From contig JAESII010000007.1 in NCBI GenBank assembly GCA_016756725.1, forward strand, positions 1 through 64,000: a stretch of DNA of 64,000 nt. The letters are read 5' to 3'. Position 1 is the stretch's first letter; each line of letters begins with the position of its first letter. This DNA is from Synergistaceae bacterium. GTDB taxonomy: Bacteria > Synergistota > Synergistia > Synergistales > Aminithiophilaceae. A program made the position numbers and the translations under genes. The notes below the pieces were generated by a model that did no database searches, was not told where the DNA came from, and was given only the letters and a program-made list of their open reading frames with translations. Below, in pieces: positions 40,101 through 50,186 of the stretch.

Positions 40101-41444
40101 TCAGACGCCCAGTCCCTCCGGTTCGGGCACGAGAGAGACGAGGCGCTGTACCGTGTCCTCGAAGGAGAAAGATTCGTCGACGCTCTGAACGAGAAAGGCC
40201 CGAACCCTGTCGAGGTGGGCCAACGCCCAGTCGATGCGGGGATCGCTCCCCTTGCGGTAGGCACCGATGCGGATCAGATCCTCCCCTTCTGCATAATAGG
40301 CCAGAAGCTGCCGCAGCCGTGCCGCCCCCTGAAGATGCTCTTCGGAAACGATGTTATTCATGACCCGACTGACGCTCTCGAGCACGTCGATGGAGGGGTA
40401 CTGGTTCCGTGCCGCCAGTTTTCTCGAAAGGACGGCATGGCCGTCAAGGATGCCCCTCACGCTGTCAGCGATGGGTTCGTTCATGTCGTCGCCCTCGACG
40501 AGGACGGTGTAGATCCCGGTGATGCTGCCCCGTTCGCCCGTGCCGGCCCGTTCAAGAAGGCGCGGCAGGAGGGCGAAAACGGACGGCGTGTACCCCCGCG
40601 TCGCCGGGGGCTCCCCGACGGCGAGCCCCACGTCGCGTTGGGCCATGGCGACGCGCGTGACGGAATCCATCATAAGAAGGACATTGGCTCCCTCGTCGCG
40701 GAAGTATTCGGCAATGGCCGTCGTCGTCATGGCCGCCTTGAGCCGAACCAGAGGGGGCTGATCGGAGGTGGCGACGACGATGACGGACCGTTTCAGCCCT
40801 TCCGGTCCCAGGTCACGTTCGATGAACTCACGGACCTCACGGCCCCGTTCCCCGACGAGGCCGATGACGTTCACATCCGCCTCGGTGCTGCGGGCCATCA
40901 TGCCCAGGAGGGTGCTCTTACCCACGCCGGACCCGGCGAAGATGCCGATACGCTGCCCCTGCCCCAGGGTGAGCAAACCGTCCATGGCCTTGACGCCGAC
41001 AGAAAGAGGCCTGTCGATGGAACGCCGGCGCAGAGGGTGGGGCGGCGCAGCATGGAGCGGGTAGGAGCGTGTGACCAGAAGGGGCCCCTGATCGTCGAGC
41101 GGACGGCCCAGGCCGTCGACGACGCGCCCGAGCAGCCCCTTCCCGACGGGAACGGAAAGATTCCGCCCCAGCGAGACGACATCACAGCCGGGGCCGATAT
41201 CCTGGAGATCGCCCAGAGGCATGAGCAGAACCCGGTCGCCGCGGAAACCCACGACTTCGGCCTTGAGAGCCGAAGCACGACGGCGGAAGCGGATCTCGCA
41301 GAGATCGCCGACTTTGACATCCGGTCCCTGCGATTCGACGACGAGGCCCACGACCTGGACGACACGGCCGTTGACGGAAAGGAGGTCGATGGCGCGGCAC
41401 CGGGCCTCCAGGGCATCCCAGAGGGCACTCCCCTCAGCTGCCAC
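40101..41444 (-). CDS. fliI: Flagellar export ATPase FliI
   Basis: A 447-residue ATPase of the F1-beta fold: Walker A GIFAGSGVGKSTLLGMMARS, then SVIVVATSDQPPLVRLKAAM, NVLLMMDSVTRVAMAQRDVG, the family signature GEPPATRGYTPSVFALLPRL and DGHAVLSRKLAARNQYPSID. GTG 41444 is preceded by GGAGG five bases away and overlaps fliH's 3' end; a TTG at 41468 is the longer alternative. It powers export with FliH and FliJ. Confidence 0.95.
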   Translation of the reverse strand: MAAEGSALWDALEARCRAIDLLSVNGRVVQVVGLVVESQGPDVKVGDLCEIRFRRRASALKAEVVGFRGDRVLLMPLGDLQDIGPGCDVVSLGRNLSVPVGKGLLGRVVDGLGRPLDDQGPLLVTRSYPLHAAPPHPLRRRSIDRPLSVGVKAMDGLLTLGQGQRIGIFAGSGVGKSTLLGMMARSTEADVNVIGLVGERGREVREFIERDLGPEGLKRSVIVVATSDQPPLVRLKAAMTTTAIAEYFRDEGANVLLMMDSVTRVAMAQRDVGLAVGEPPATRGYTPSVFALLPRLLERAGTGERGSITGIYTVLVEGDDMNEPIADSVRGILDGHAVLSRKLAARNQYPSIDVLESVSRVMNNIVSEEHLQGAARLRQLLAYYAEGEDLIRIGAYRKGSDPRIDWALAHLDRVRAFLVQSVDESFSFEDTVQRLVSLVPEPEGLGV

Positions 41445-42327
41445 GGCGGCCTCCCAAGAGGGCAGCAACGCCCGAAGACTCCTCGCGGGCTCCTTCGAGC
41501 AGGACGGCGTCGATTTCCCTGGCTACCGTCGCAAGCTGGGTCCGGAACCGGGCATCATAGACGCCGAGATTGGTCTCGACGAGACAGCTTCCCCTGTCGA
41601 CGTGATCATCGCCGCGGAAATCGAGCTGCTCCGTTCCCCGGAGGAGATCGCCCAAGACGGAGCGGGCCCGGTCGACTTCCTGGAGGTCCTCAGGATTGAG
41701 GTAGATGATGACCCGCTCTCTGTCGCTCGTCCGCAGAAGGACCTCCCGCAGCAGAGGCACGACTGGATCGTCGGCGAGTTTGACCTCCCGCGCCAGGAGC
41801 CGGGCCAGGACGAGCTCCCAGAGCCGGATCATCCTGGGGGCGAGAGTCGCCTCAAGGTCGGAGAAGGCTCCCTCGAGCCGCTCACGGATCGTCCCCAGAA
41901 GGGCCAGAGCCTCTCCGAAACGTTGACGGTAGGCCTCGTCCTGGTCCTGTTCGGCCTGTTTCCGTCCCTCTTCGTAGCCGGCCGTCCGGCCTTCATCGCG
42001 TCCCTGCTGCCTCGCTTCGGCCAGGACCTTCTCCCGTTCCGACCGCAATGCCGCCTCTTTTGCGGCCAATCCGTCAGCGAGAGCCTTCTCGGCCTGGGCC
42101 CTTGCTGCAGCCAGATCGCTGTTGCGCTCCTTAAGAGCAGCGACCTCCCGCTCAAGGCTTTCAATACGGGCCTGATCCTGAATCTCCCGCTCCGCAGCCT
42201 TGGCAGAGGAGGAGTCCCTTTCCGCAGCCTCAGGCCCTGCCGACAGATCCGGCTCCTTCCCTATGCGAACCGCCTCGGGAAGAAGCCGGACGGTCCGGTA
42301 GAGGCGGTTTTTCGTGGGGCTAGACAA
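41434..42327 (-). CDS. fliH: Flagellar assembly protein FliH
   Basis: A 297-residue protein, mostly a long coiled coil (RIESLEREVAALKERNSDLA; RQQGRDEGRTAGYEEGRKQA) and a C-terminal domain with LAREVKLADDPVVPLLREVL and ERVIIYLNPEDLQEVDRARS. The TTG start at 42327 is marked by GAGGAGG six bases upstream, inside the end of fliG. FliH ties the ATPase FliI to the C-ring. Confidence 0.85.
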   Translation of the reverse strand: MSSPTKNRLYRTVRLLPEAVRIGKEPDLSAGPEAAERDSSSAKAAEREIQDQARIESLEREVAALKERNSDLAAARAQAEKALADGLAAKEAALRSEREKVLAEARQQGRDEGRTAGYEEGRKQAEQDQDEAYRQRFGEALALLGTIRERLEGAFSDLEATLAPRMIRLWELVLARLLAREVKLADDPVVPLLREVLLRTSDRERVIIYLNPEDLQEVDRARSVLGDLLRGTEQLDFRGDDHVDRGSCLVETNLGVYDARFRTQLATVAREIDAVLLEGAREESSGVAALLGGRRGS

Positions 42328-43330
42328 CGAGCTCCTCCTCGCCGCCTCGGGCAATCACAATCTCGCCGGCGTCCTCAAGGGCGCGGACGATATTGACGAT
42401 CTTCTGCTGGGCCTCTTCGACGTCGCGCACCCGGACGGGACCCATGAAGTCCATGTCTTCTTTGAGCATCTCGGCGGCCCGCTTGGACATGTTCTTGTAG
42501 AACTTCTGGCGCAGCTCCTCTGTGGCCCCCTTGAGGGCGAGGGCCAGGTCCTTCATGTCCACATCGCGAAGCACCCGCTGGAGAGACCGGTCGTCCATGC
42601 CGGCAATGTCCTCGAAGACGAACAGACGACGCTTGATCTCCTCGGCCAGGTCGGGATCCTTCTCCTCGAGGGTCTCCATGATGTGTCGTTCCGTGCCGCG
42701 GTCGACGCGGTTGATGATCTCGACGATGGCGTCGATCCCCCCGGCGAGGGTGAAATCCTGACCGAGAACGGTCGAGAGCTTGCGCTCCAGGACGCGCTCC
42801 ACTTCGCGCAGGACTTCGGGCGTGATTCGGTCCATCTTGGCGATCCGCCGGGCCACCTCGGCCTGGGTTCCTGCAGGCAGGCCGCCGATGATCTGGGCCG
42901 ACTGCTCCGGCTCCAAGTAGGAGAGGATGAGGGCGATCGTCTGAGGGTGTTCGCCCTGGATGAAGCTGAGGATCTGCTGGGCGTCGGTGTGGCGCATGAA
43001 GTCGAAGGGACGGACCTGAAGACTGGCCGTGATCCGCCGCAGCACTTCCTGGGCCCTCTCGGAACCGAGGGCCTGCTCCAGGACCTTCCGGGCGTAGTCG
43101 ACGCCTCCCTGAGTGAGGAACTCGCGGGCCATGAGGATCTCTTGAGCCTCTTTGAGGACCTCCGTCTTCTGCTCGGGGGAAATCTTCCTCAGGTTGGCAA
43201 TCTCCAGCGTGAGAAGCTCAATTGTGGGTTCCTCAAGCTCCTTGTAGATGCGGGAGGCCACCTCCGGTCCCAGGGAGACGAGGAGGATGGCCGCCTTCTC
43301 TTTGCCTCGCAGTTCCTTGCCTTTTGCCAT
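42320..43330 (-). CDS. fliG: Motor switch protein FliG
   Basis: A 336-residue FliG: the N-terminal domain (KEKAAILLVSLGPEVASRIY), middle domain with EHPQTIALILSYLEPEQSAQ and the EHPQ motif, and C-terminal torque domain (LAEEIKRRLFVFEDIAGMDD, DLALALKGATEELRQKFYKN, MSKRAAEMLKEDMDFMGPVR). It binds FliF, FliM and the stator. Confidence 0.97.
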   Translation of the reverse strand: MAKGKELRGKEKAAILLVSLGPEVASRIYKELEEPTIELLTLEIANLRKISPEQKTEVLKEAQEILMAREFLTQGGVDYARKVLEQALGSERAQEVLRRITASLQVRPFDFMRHTDAQQILSFIQGEHPQTIALILSYLEPEQSAQIIGGLPAGTQAEVARRIAKMDRITPEVLREVERVLERKLSTVLGQDFTLAGGIDAIVEIINRVDRGTERHIMETLEEKDPDLAEEIKRRLFVFEDIAGMDDRSLQRVLRDVDMKDLALALKGATEELRQKFYKNMSKRAAEMLKEDMDFMGPVRVRDVEEAQQKIVNIVRALEDAGEIVIARGGEEELVV

Positions 43331-43364
43331 CAGGACTTCAACTCCATCACAGCCGGGTCAACTC

Positions 43365-44930
43365 TCATGCGTCTTCCGAGAGCCAGTTGAGAATCAGGTT
43401 GGCCATCTCTTCGGGGTTTTTAAGCGCATAGGCCCGAAGCTGTTCCTCCAGGACGGCAGCTTCTCCCTGTTCGGCCAGAAGTTCGGGATGGTCCAGAATC
43501 TCCTGGAGGGAGGGAGCCTTCTTCCCGCCGTCTTGGGGTATCGCCATCTGGCGCCCCCGCCGGCGGTACCAGAGAAAAAGGGCGACGGCGCCGGCAAGCA
43601 GCACAAGGGCAACGAGGGCCGCCGCGGTGTAGATCTTGCGCCGTCGCTCCGCCTCGAGCTGGGCCAGAAGGTCGTCGGCCGGGGAGGGCTGGAAGTTCAT
43701 CGCCCGCAGGACAAGGTTGTCGCCCCGATCCGGGTTGAGGCCGATCGCTGCCGCCACGGAGGACCGCAGATTCTCCAGCGCCGGCTCATCGAGTTCGGCA
43801 TCGACGAGGACCGAAGCCGAAAGAAAACGGATACCGCCGGGGGCAACGACTCGCTCCCGTTCGCGGGTCGTGATCTCGTAGTTCGTCACCACATCGGTTC
43901 TGTTGTATTCGCTGTTACCCTGGTCGGTCTGGGTTACGGCATAGCCGGGGATATTCGTCGTCGTCCCCGGGGCCTGGGCCGGTGGCGTTCCGGGACCGAC
44001 ATAGCTTTCGTCGATGGCCTGCTGACTTCGGATGACGCCTCGCCCCGTCGGACCGGGAATGAACTCCCTTTCGTTCTGACGGGCCTTGTCGAAATCGAGC
44101 TCCACCCGCACCCGGACGACGGCCCGTCCCGGGCCGAAGACGCGCTCCAGCATGTGGCGGACCTTCTGCTCCAGCTCATGCTCCTGCTGCCGCTCCAATT
44201 CGCGCTGCACCGAAGAGACCCGGTTCTCTCCGCCTGTGGAGTACAGAAGAGTCTCATCGTCGATCATGTCGGAGAGCACATTGCCCGCCGTGTCGACGAC
44301 GGTGACGCTGCCGGGATCAAGGGCCTCGACGCTGCGGGCGACAAGGTGGACGATGGCCCGGACCTGCTCGGCACCGATGCGTCGACCCGGCTTGAGTCCC
44401 ACCAGCACGGACGCCGTCGACGGCTGCTGCTGTTCGAGAAATAGCCGGGGCTGGGGCAGGACAATGCTCACCCGGGCAAAGTCGACGCCCTCCAGCTTGG
44501 CGATGGTGCGGCCCAGCTCGCCTTCCAGGGCGCGCATGTAGGCGATGCGCTGCTGAAAATCGCTCATCCCCATCTTGCTCTCGTCGAAGATCTCAAAGCC
44601 CACGCCGCCTCCACGGGGCAACCCTCCCTGGGCCAGGGACAGGCGGGTCTCATGGACCAGATCGCGGGGAAGGAGGATGGCGTTTGCGGCTGGATCAAGG
44701 CGATAGGGAATCTTCTGCTCCCTGAGGATCTCGACAATCGACGCCTGATCTTCCACCTCAAGGCCCGTGAAGAGGGGCTCATAGCGGGGATTTCCGGAAA
44801 GTCCCACCATGAGAGCAAGCAGAAGGACCACCCCCAAGGCGGCACCGACGAGAGAATAGCGCTGCCACCGGGAGAGACCGGACCAAAATTGGCGTAGCCG
44901 TTCAACGAAGAAGGAAAATTTCTCTCCCAT
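43365..44930 (-). CDS. fliF: MS-ring protein FliF
   Basis: A 521-residue protein: a membrane helix near residue 25 (YSLVGAALGVVLLLALMVGL), periplasmic YscJ-like ring domains (GLEVEDQASIVEILREQKIP, RMALEGELGRT-type helices, ARVSIVLPQPRLF), a second membrane helix near the end (ALVALVLLAGAVALFLWYR) and a C-terminal cytoplasmic FliG-binding tail (YALKNPEEMANLILNWLSED). The MS ring houses the export gate. Its stop is 34 bp before fliG. Confidence 0.96.
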   Translation of the reverse strand: MGEKFSFFVERLRQFWSGLSRWQRYSLVGAALGVVLLLALMVGLSGNPRYEPLFTGLEVEDQASIVEILREQKIPYRLDPAANAILLPRDLVHETRLSLAQGGLPRGGGVGFEIFDESKMGMSDFQQRIAYMRALEGELGRTIAKLEGVDFARVSIVLPQPRLFLEQQQPSTASVLVGLKPGRRIGAEQVRAIVHLVARSVEALDPGSVTVVDTAGNVLSDMIDDETLLYSTGGENRVSSVQRELERQQEHELEQKVRHMLERVFGPGRAVVRVRVELDFDKARQNEREFIPGPTGRGVIRSQQAIDESYVGPGTPPAQAPGTTTNIPGYAVTQTDQGNSEYNRTDVVTNYEITTRERERVVAPGGIRFLSASVLVDAELDEPALENLRSSVAAAIGLNPDRGDNLVLRAMNFQPSPADDLLAQLEAERRRKIYTAAALVALVLLAGAVALFLWYRRRGRQMAIPQDGGKKAPSLQEILDHPELLAEQGEAAVLEEQLRAYALKNPEEMANLILNWLSEDA

Positions 44931-44939
44931 GACGTCGGA

Positions 44940-45245
44940 CTAGACGGACATTCGGGAGAGGGTCTGATAGGCCTCGACGAGCTTGTTGCGAATCTCGACG
45001 ACCATCTTCAGCGCCAGTTCCCCTTGGGTCACGGAAAGGACGACATCGGAAATGTCATTCACGTCACCGGTGGTGAGACGGCGCATGTCGTTTTCGGAAT
45101 AAAGCTGTTTGGCGTTCGTTTCCTTGAGCTGCTCGTTGAGCATCTCGACAAAAGGCGTGGCCACAGGTGAGGAACGCCGCACTTCCTCGGCGTCCTGTCC
45201 CGGCTGCATGGCCAGCCGCGACAGGTTCAGGAGCCGTTCGGCCAT
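44940..45245 (-). CDS. fliE: Rod adapter protein FliE
   Basis: A 101-residue FliE from MAERLLNLSRLAMQPG: FVEMLNEQLKETNAKQ, DVNDISDVVLSVTQGELALK and VVEIRNKLVEAYQTLSRMSV are the family boxes. It links the MS ring to the rod. The ATG at 45245 has GGAGGTG upstream; longer frames to 45377 would take in the leader. It is the first gene of the fliE-to-fapA run after a terminator. Confidence 0.95.
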   Translation of the reverse strand: MAERLLNLSRLAMQPGQDAEEVRRSSPVATPFVEMLNEQLKETNAKQLYSENDMRRLTTGDVNDISDVVLSVTQGELALKMVVEIRNKLVEAYQTLSRMSV

Positions 45246-45460
45246 TGAGACACCTCCTGGATAATGACGGATAAAGCCCCGCTTTCCCGAAAGGGAAAAC
45301 AAATCGGCAGACAACGAAAAAACAGGGGTCGGCATAACCCCTTGGCGCAAAATACGAAACAACCACTGAGCTGGCATTCATTTTTGCACGATTAGAGAAA
45401 GGCCACAAGTCTCAGGGCAAAAATAAATTTCTAGTTAACAACTGAGGGTTTTCAGTTTAT
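45246..45460 (-). promoter_or_regulatory. AT-rich leader before fliE, likely promoter region
   Basis: This 215-bp gap has lower GC than its neighbours and follows the terminator after flgC. On the minus strand it contains candidate elements such as TTGTTT and GGTTATG 18 bp apart, a GGGGT/ACCCC hairpin and a stem of TTTCCC/GGGAAA near the fliE ribosome site. I see no clear sigma-28 box. A new promoter for fliE onward is likely, but I cannot fix it. Confidence 0.35.
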
Positions 45461-45488
45461 AAAAAAGCGAGAGTGCTATGCACTCTCA
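45461..45488 (-). terminator. Intrinsic terminator after flgBC
   Basis: On the minus strand GAGAGTG and CACTCTC pair around CATAG, then GC and six Ts (45461-45466). It lies about 40 bp past the flgC stop and separates flgB-flgC from fliE, which is unusual for this otherwise continuous operon. Confidence 0.8.
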
Positions 45489-45528
45489 CCGAGAAACATC
45501 AGTTCTCATCGTCGAACATTCACCCGGA

Positions 45529-45945
45529 CTATCCGCGGAGCACATCAAGGGCACCGTTAAACATCTCCTTCGCCGATTCGACGATGGACAGATTGGCCTC
45601 GTAGGCCCTGCTGGCAACCATCATGTCGGCCATCTCACGGACGACGTTCACGTTGGGGTAGGCAACATAGCCCTCGTCATTCGCATCGGGATGATCCGGC
45701 TCATAGGCGAGGCGGGGCGGCACGTCGTCCTCGGCGATCTCGACGACGCGGACGCCGTCGCCGGGACCTTGGCGCATGAAGTCATCAAGCCGTTCAGCGA
45801 AAAGGGGAACCTTCCTGCGATAGGGGCCACCCTCGACGGTTCGGGTCGTGTTCACGTTGGCAAGGTTCTCGGCGATGACATCCATCCAGAGACGATGGGC
45901 CGTCAGGCCGCTTCCGGCCGTGTCGACGGGGCGAAAGAGGGACAT
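45529..45945 (-). CDS. flgC: Flagellar rod protein FlgC
   Basis: A 138-residue proximal rod protein: MSLFRPVDTAGSGLTAHRLW, MDVIAENLANVNTTRT and the C-terminal NVNVVREMADMMVASRAYEA with LSIVESAKEMFNGALDVL. It overlaps flgB's stop by one base. It is followed by a terminator. Confidence 0.95.
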   Translation of the reverse strand: MSLFRPVDTAGSGLTAHRLWMDVIAENLANVNTTRTVEGGPYRRKVPLFAERLDDFMRQGPGDGVRVVEIAEDDVPPRLAYEPDHPDANDEGYVAYPNVNVVREMADMMVASRAYEANLSIVESAKEMFNGALDVLRG

Positions 45946-46346
45946 CAGCGACCTCCGATCGCCAGCCGATAGAGGCCGGCCTTCTTGCTAACGAGACGGT
46001 TCGTGGCATTATAGGCCATACGAGTCTCGGCGAGGCGGGCCATCTCCACCTCGGGGTCGACGTTATTGCCGTCGAGGCGGTAGATCTCATCGACGGGACG
46101 GACCTCCCGGGGCGTGATCTGCTCCACCGAGAGGGGCCTCAGGGCCATGTGTCTCTCGTCGGTCACGGCGAGGGGGAGCTTTTTCGGGGCATCGAGGAGA
46201 GCCTGAAGCTGGTCCTCGAAACGGACCTCCCGCCGGGCGTAGCGCGGCGTGTTGGCGTTGGCGATGTTGGAACTGACGGCGTCAAACCGCTGAGAAAGGC
46301 CTTCCAGGTTTTTGGCCAGGACATTCCAGGTCAGATCGCTGCGCAC
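45945..46346 (-). CDS. flgB: Flagellar rod protein FlgB
   Basis: A 133-residue proximal rod protein with SQRFDAVSSNIANANTPRYA, REVRFEDQLQALLDA and the C-terminal NVDPEVEMARLAETRMAYNA. It begins the flagellar genes, 54 bp after codY, as in Bacillus. Confidence 0.95.
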   Translation of the reverse strand: MRSDLTWNVLAKNLEGLSQRFDAVSSNIANANTPRYARREVRFEDQLQALLDAPKKLPLAVTDERHMALRPLSVEQITPREVRPVDEIYRLDGNNVDPEVEMARLAETRMAYNATNRLVSKKAGLYRLAIGGR

Positions 46347-46400
46347 GGGGCATCCCTCCTCACCCTGTTTTTCGGACGTTGCAGGGGAACTCTTGAGCCC

Positions 46401-47240
46401 TTACTGCTCGAAAACGTCCAGTTCCTCCATGAAAAGAGGGCTCAGAACCTTGATGTAGGTGCCCTTCATGCCCAGGCTCCGGCTTTCGATGATTCCGGCG
46501 CTCTCGAGCTTTCTCAGGGCATTGACGATGACGCTCCGCGTGACACCGACGCGGTCGGCGACCCGACTGGCGACGACGACGCCCTCGGAGCTGCCCAGCT
46601 CCTGGATGATGTGGCGGACCGACTCGACTTCCGAATAGGAGAGGGCCCTCATGGCCATCTGAACGACGAGACGCTCCCGGGCCCGTTCCTGAATGGAGCG
46701 GGTCCTTTCATGGAGGATCTCGAGGCCGACGACAGTCGAGAGGTATTCGCCGAGGACGAGGTCCCGCGTGTCGAAGGGGTGGCCGAAGCGGGCCAGGATG
46801 AGCGTGCCCAGCCTCTCGCCGCCGCCGTTGATGGGCGTGTAGACGACGTGCTTGTTCGAGTAGGTGCAGGGGGCGTCGGAATAGGCGCAAAGGCCGTGGT
46901 CGGTGTGGTTCAGCACCGATTCATGAAGCTGGTTGAGCTTGTCGACGTAACTGTCCGGCATCTGGCCGTCCTTGAGCTGATCCATCATGAGAGGACAGTC
47001 GTATTCGCTCACCCAGGCGTAACCGAGAATCTTGCCCTCGCGGTTGATGACGTAGACATTGGCTGCGGCCAGGTCGCAGAGGAGCTTGCAGAGCCGCTGG
47101 TAATCGGGCTGCGTCGTCTCTCGGCGGCTCTGAAGGGCCCGCCCGACGAGACGGGTCTTCTCGAGAAGATCCTGCATGGCCGAAGGATTGAGGATTTTAG
47201 GACGAGACTCAATGAGATCTTGGGGCGTATTCATGGACAA
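46401..47240 (-). CDS. codY: GTP-sensing transcriptional regulator CodY
   Basis: A 279-residue CodY: an N-terminal GAF domain that binds branched-chain amino acids (LAAANVYVINREGKILGYAW, EYDCPLMMDQLKDGQMPDSY) and a C-terminal winged HTH (EGVVVASRVADRVGVTRSVI, VNALRKLESAGIIESRSLGM). The TTG start at 47240 is favoured by GGAGGG at seven bases. It represses genes when amino acids and GTP are plentiful, and sits next to hslVU and flgB as in Bacillus. For an amino-acid fermenter this sensor is well placed to link nutrition and motility (inference). Confidence 0.95.
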   Translation of the reverse strand: MSMNTPQDLIESRPKILNPSAMQDLLEKTRLVGRALQSRRETTQPDYQRLCKLLCDLAAANVYVINREGKILGYAWVSEYDCPLMMDQLKDGQMPDSYVDKLNQLHESVLNHTDHGLCAYSDAPCTYSNKHVVYTPINGGGERLGTLILARFGHPFDTRDLVLGEYLSTVVGLEILHERTRSIQERARERLVVQMAMRALSYSEVESVRHIIQELGSSEGVVVASRVADRVGVTRSVIVNALRKLESAGIIESRSLGMKGTYIKVLSPLFMEELDVFEQ

Positions 47241-47272
47241 GGCATTTCCCTCCTAAGCTGTTTTCGCTGCGT

Positions 47273-48684
<1,412 letters not shown>

Positions 48685-48688
<4 letters not shown>

Positions 48689-49230
48689 CGGCCCAGGACC
48701 TCCACGGTGAGGCTGCTGTTCGTGTAGATGCAGATGTCGGCGGCGATCTCCAGGGAGCGCCGGGCAACCGCCTCGGCGTCGAGAGTTCCTGCCTCGACGA
48801 AGGCCCGGGCCGCAGCAAGGGCAAAGCCCGAACCGGATCCGATGGTGGCCACTGAACCCTCGGGCTCGAGGACGTCGCCGGCTCCCGACAGGAGCAGCGT
48901 CTGTTCCGCGTCGGCGACAAGCATCATCGCCTCAAGACGGCGCAGGGCCTTGTCGGTGCGCCACTCCTTGACAAGAGCGACAGCGGCACGGGCCAGCCGT
49001 CCCTGCTCCTCGCCGAGGCGCTTTTCGAAACGCTCAAGGAGCGTCATGGCATCGGCGGTGCTTCCGGCGAAACCGGCCAGGACCTTGCCCTCGCCGATGC
49101 GCCGGACCTTGCGGGCCGAGGCCTTGATGATCTGGCTTCCCAAGGTGACCTGACCGTCGCCGGCCATCGCCACGAGACCGTCCTTGCGGACGCAGAGGAT
49201 TGTCGTTCCTTTGAGGAGTTCCATCGTCAT
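48685..49230 (-). CDS. hslV: ATP-dependent protease peptidase subunit HslV (ClpQ)
   Basis: A 181-residue proteasome-like peptidase. The catalytic Thr is expected after MTMELLKG, at [20 protein letters not shown], so a short propeptide must be removed; Bacillus ClpQ also has an N-terminal extension. [20 protein letters not shown] and [20 protein letters not shown] are the family boxes. The start overlaps xerC's stop as ATGA. Confidence 0.95.
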
Positions 49231-50126
49231 TCTTCGTCCCTTCCTGCCCTGGGATGAGCGGCACAGTAACCGGCCAGAAGCTGATCGGCCGTGATCTTCA
49301 GATATCGCTGCGTCGTCACGAGGCTCTCATGGCCCAGGAGCTCCTGAAGAACTCTCAGGCTGGCGCCGCCCTCAAGCATGTGGGTGGCGAAGCTGTGACG
49401 CAAGACGTGAGGCGTGACGCCGGCAAGGCCCACCTTGGCCGCCCCCTTGGTGACGACGCGGTGTACGGTCCGCACCGTCAGGCGTGATCCCTGGGGTCCC
49501 CGAAAAAGGGGCCCTCCCTCGGGAGAGCCCTGGCTGTCCCGGTATGCCCTGAGAGCCGCCAGGGCGGGACGCCCCATGGGAACCATCCGTTCCTTCCGTC
49601 CCTTGCCGCGGACACGAAGCCACCGCTCGTCCAGATCGGCGTCGGCCCAGTCGAGAGCGACCACTTCGGCGACCCGGAGACCGCAGCCGTAGAGGATCTC
49701 GAGCAGGGCGCGGTCGCGGAGAGCGGGAGCCCCCGAAGGACCTTCCTCGATGAGGCGGATCACGTCATCAAGGGCGATGGCCCGGGGAAGGCGGCTCGGC
49801 AGCTTGGGCCCCTTCACGGAGGCGGCAGGATCCTTCTCGATCAGGCTGCTGTCGAGGAGGTAGACCATCCAGCTCTTCACGGCCGAAAGCTTGCGCGCCG
49901 CCGAAGAACGGGCGAAACCGAAGCCGACCATCTCTCTCAGGAAGGACCTCACGTGAGCGGAAGTGATCTCCTTCGGCGCCGTCAGCCCCTGCTGCTGAAG
50001 GTACTCGACAAACTGAGCCAGGTCGACGGCATAGTTGAGCACCGTGTTGTCCGATCGGCCCTTGCTGAACTTCATGAATTCCAGAAAACTGTCGACAGCA
50101 AAAGACAAGTTATCGGTCATGTCCAT
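49227..50126 (-). CDS. xerC: Tyrosine recombinase XerC (CodV-type)
   Basis: A 299-residue recombinase with a SAM-like N-terminal domain ([20 protein letters not shown]) and a catalytic domain with Arg in [15 protein letters not shown], Lys in [14 protein letters not shown], His-x-x-Arg in [14 protein letters not shown], His in LQELLGHES and Tyr in TTQRYLKI. It resolves chromosome dimers at dif. A TATAAT-like box lies immediately before the ATG, so a leaderless or downstream start is possible. It occupies the codV position before hslV. Confidence 0.9.
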   Translation of the reverse strand: MDMTDNLSFAVDSFLEFMKFSKGRSDNTVLNYAVDLAQFVEYLQQQGLTAPKEITSAHVRSFLREMVGFGFARSSAARKLSAVKSWMVYLLDSSLIEKDPAASVKGPKLPSRLPRAIALDDVIRLIEEGPSGAPALRDRALLEILYGCGLRVAEVVALDWADADLDERWLRVRGKGRKERMVPMGRPALAALRAYRDSQGSPEGGPLFRGPQGSRLTVRTVHRVVTKGAAKVGLAGVTPHVLRHSFATHMLEGGASLRVLQELLGHESLVTTQRYLKITADQLLAGYCAAHPRAGRDEE

Positions 50127-50186
50127 TATATTATCACTCTTCGGTCGATTTGGAAGGTCAGTGAGGGGGTAAATGGAGGGCTTTTT

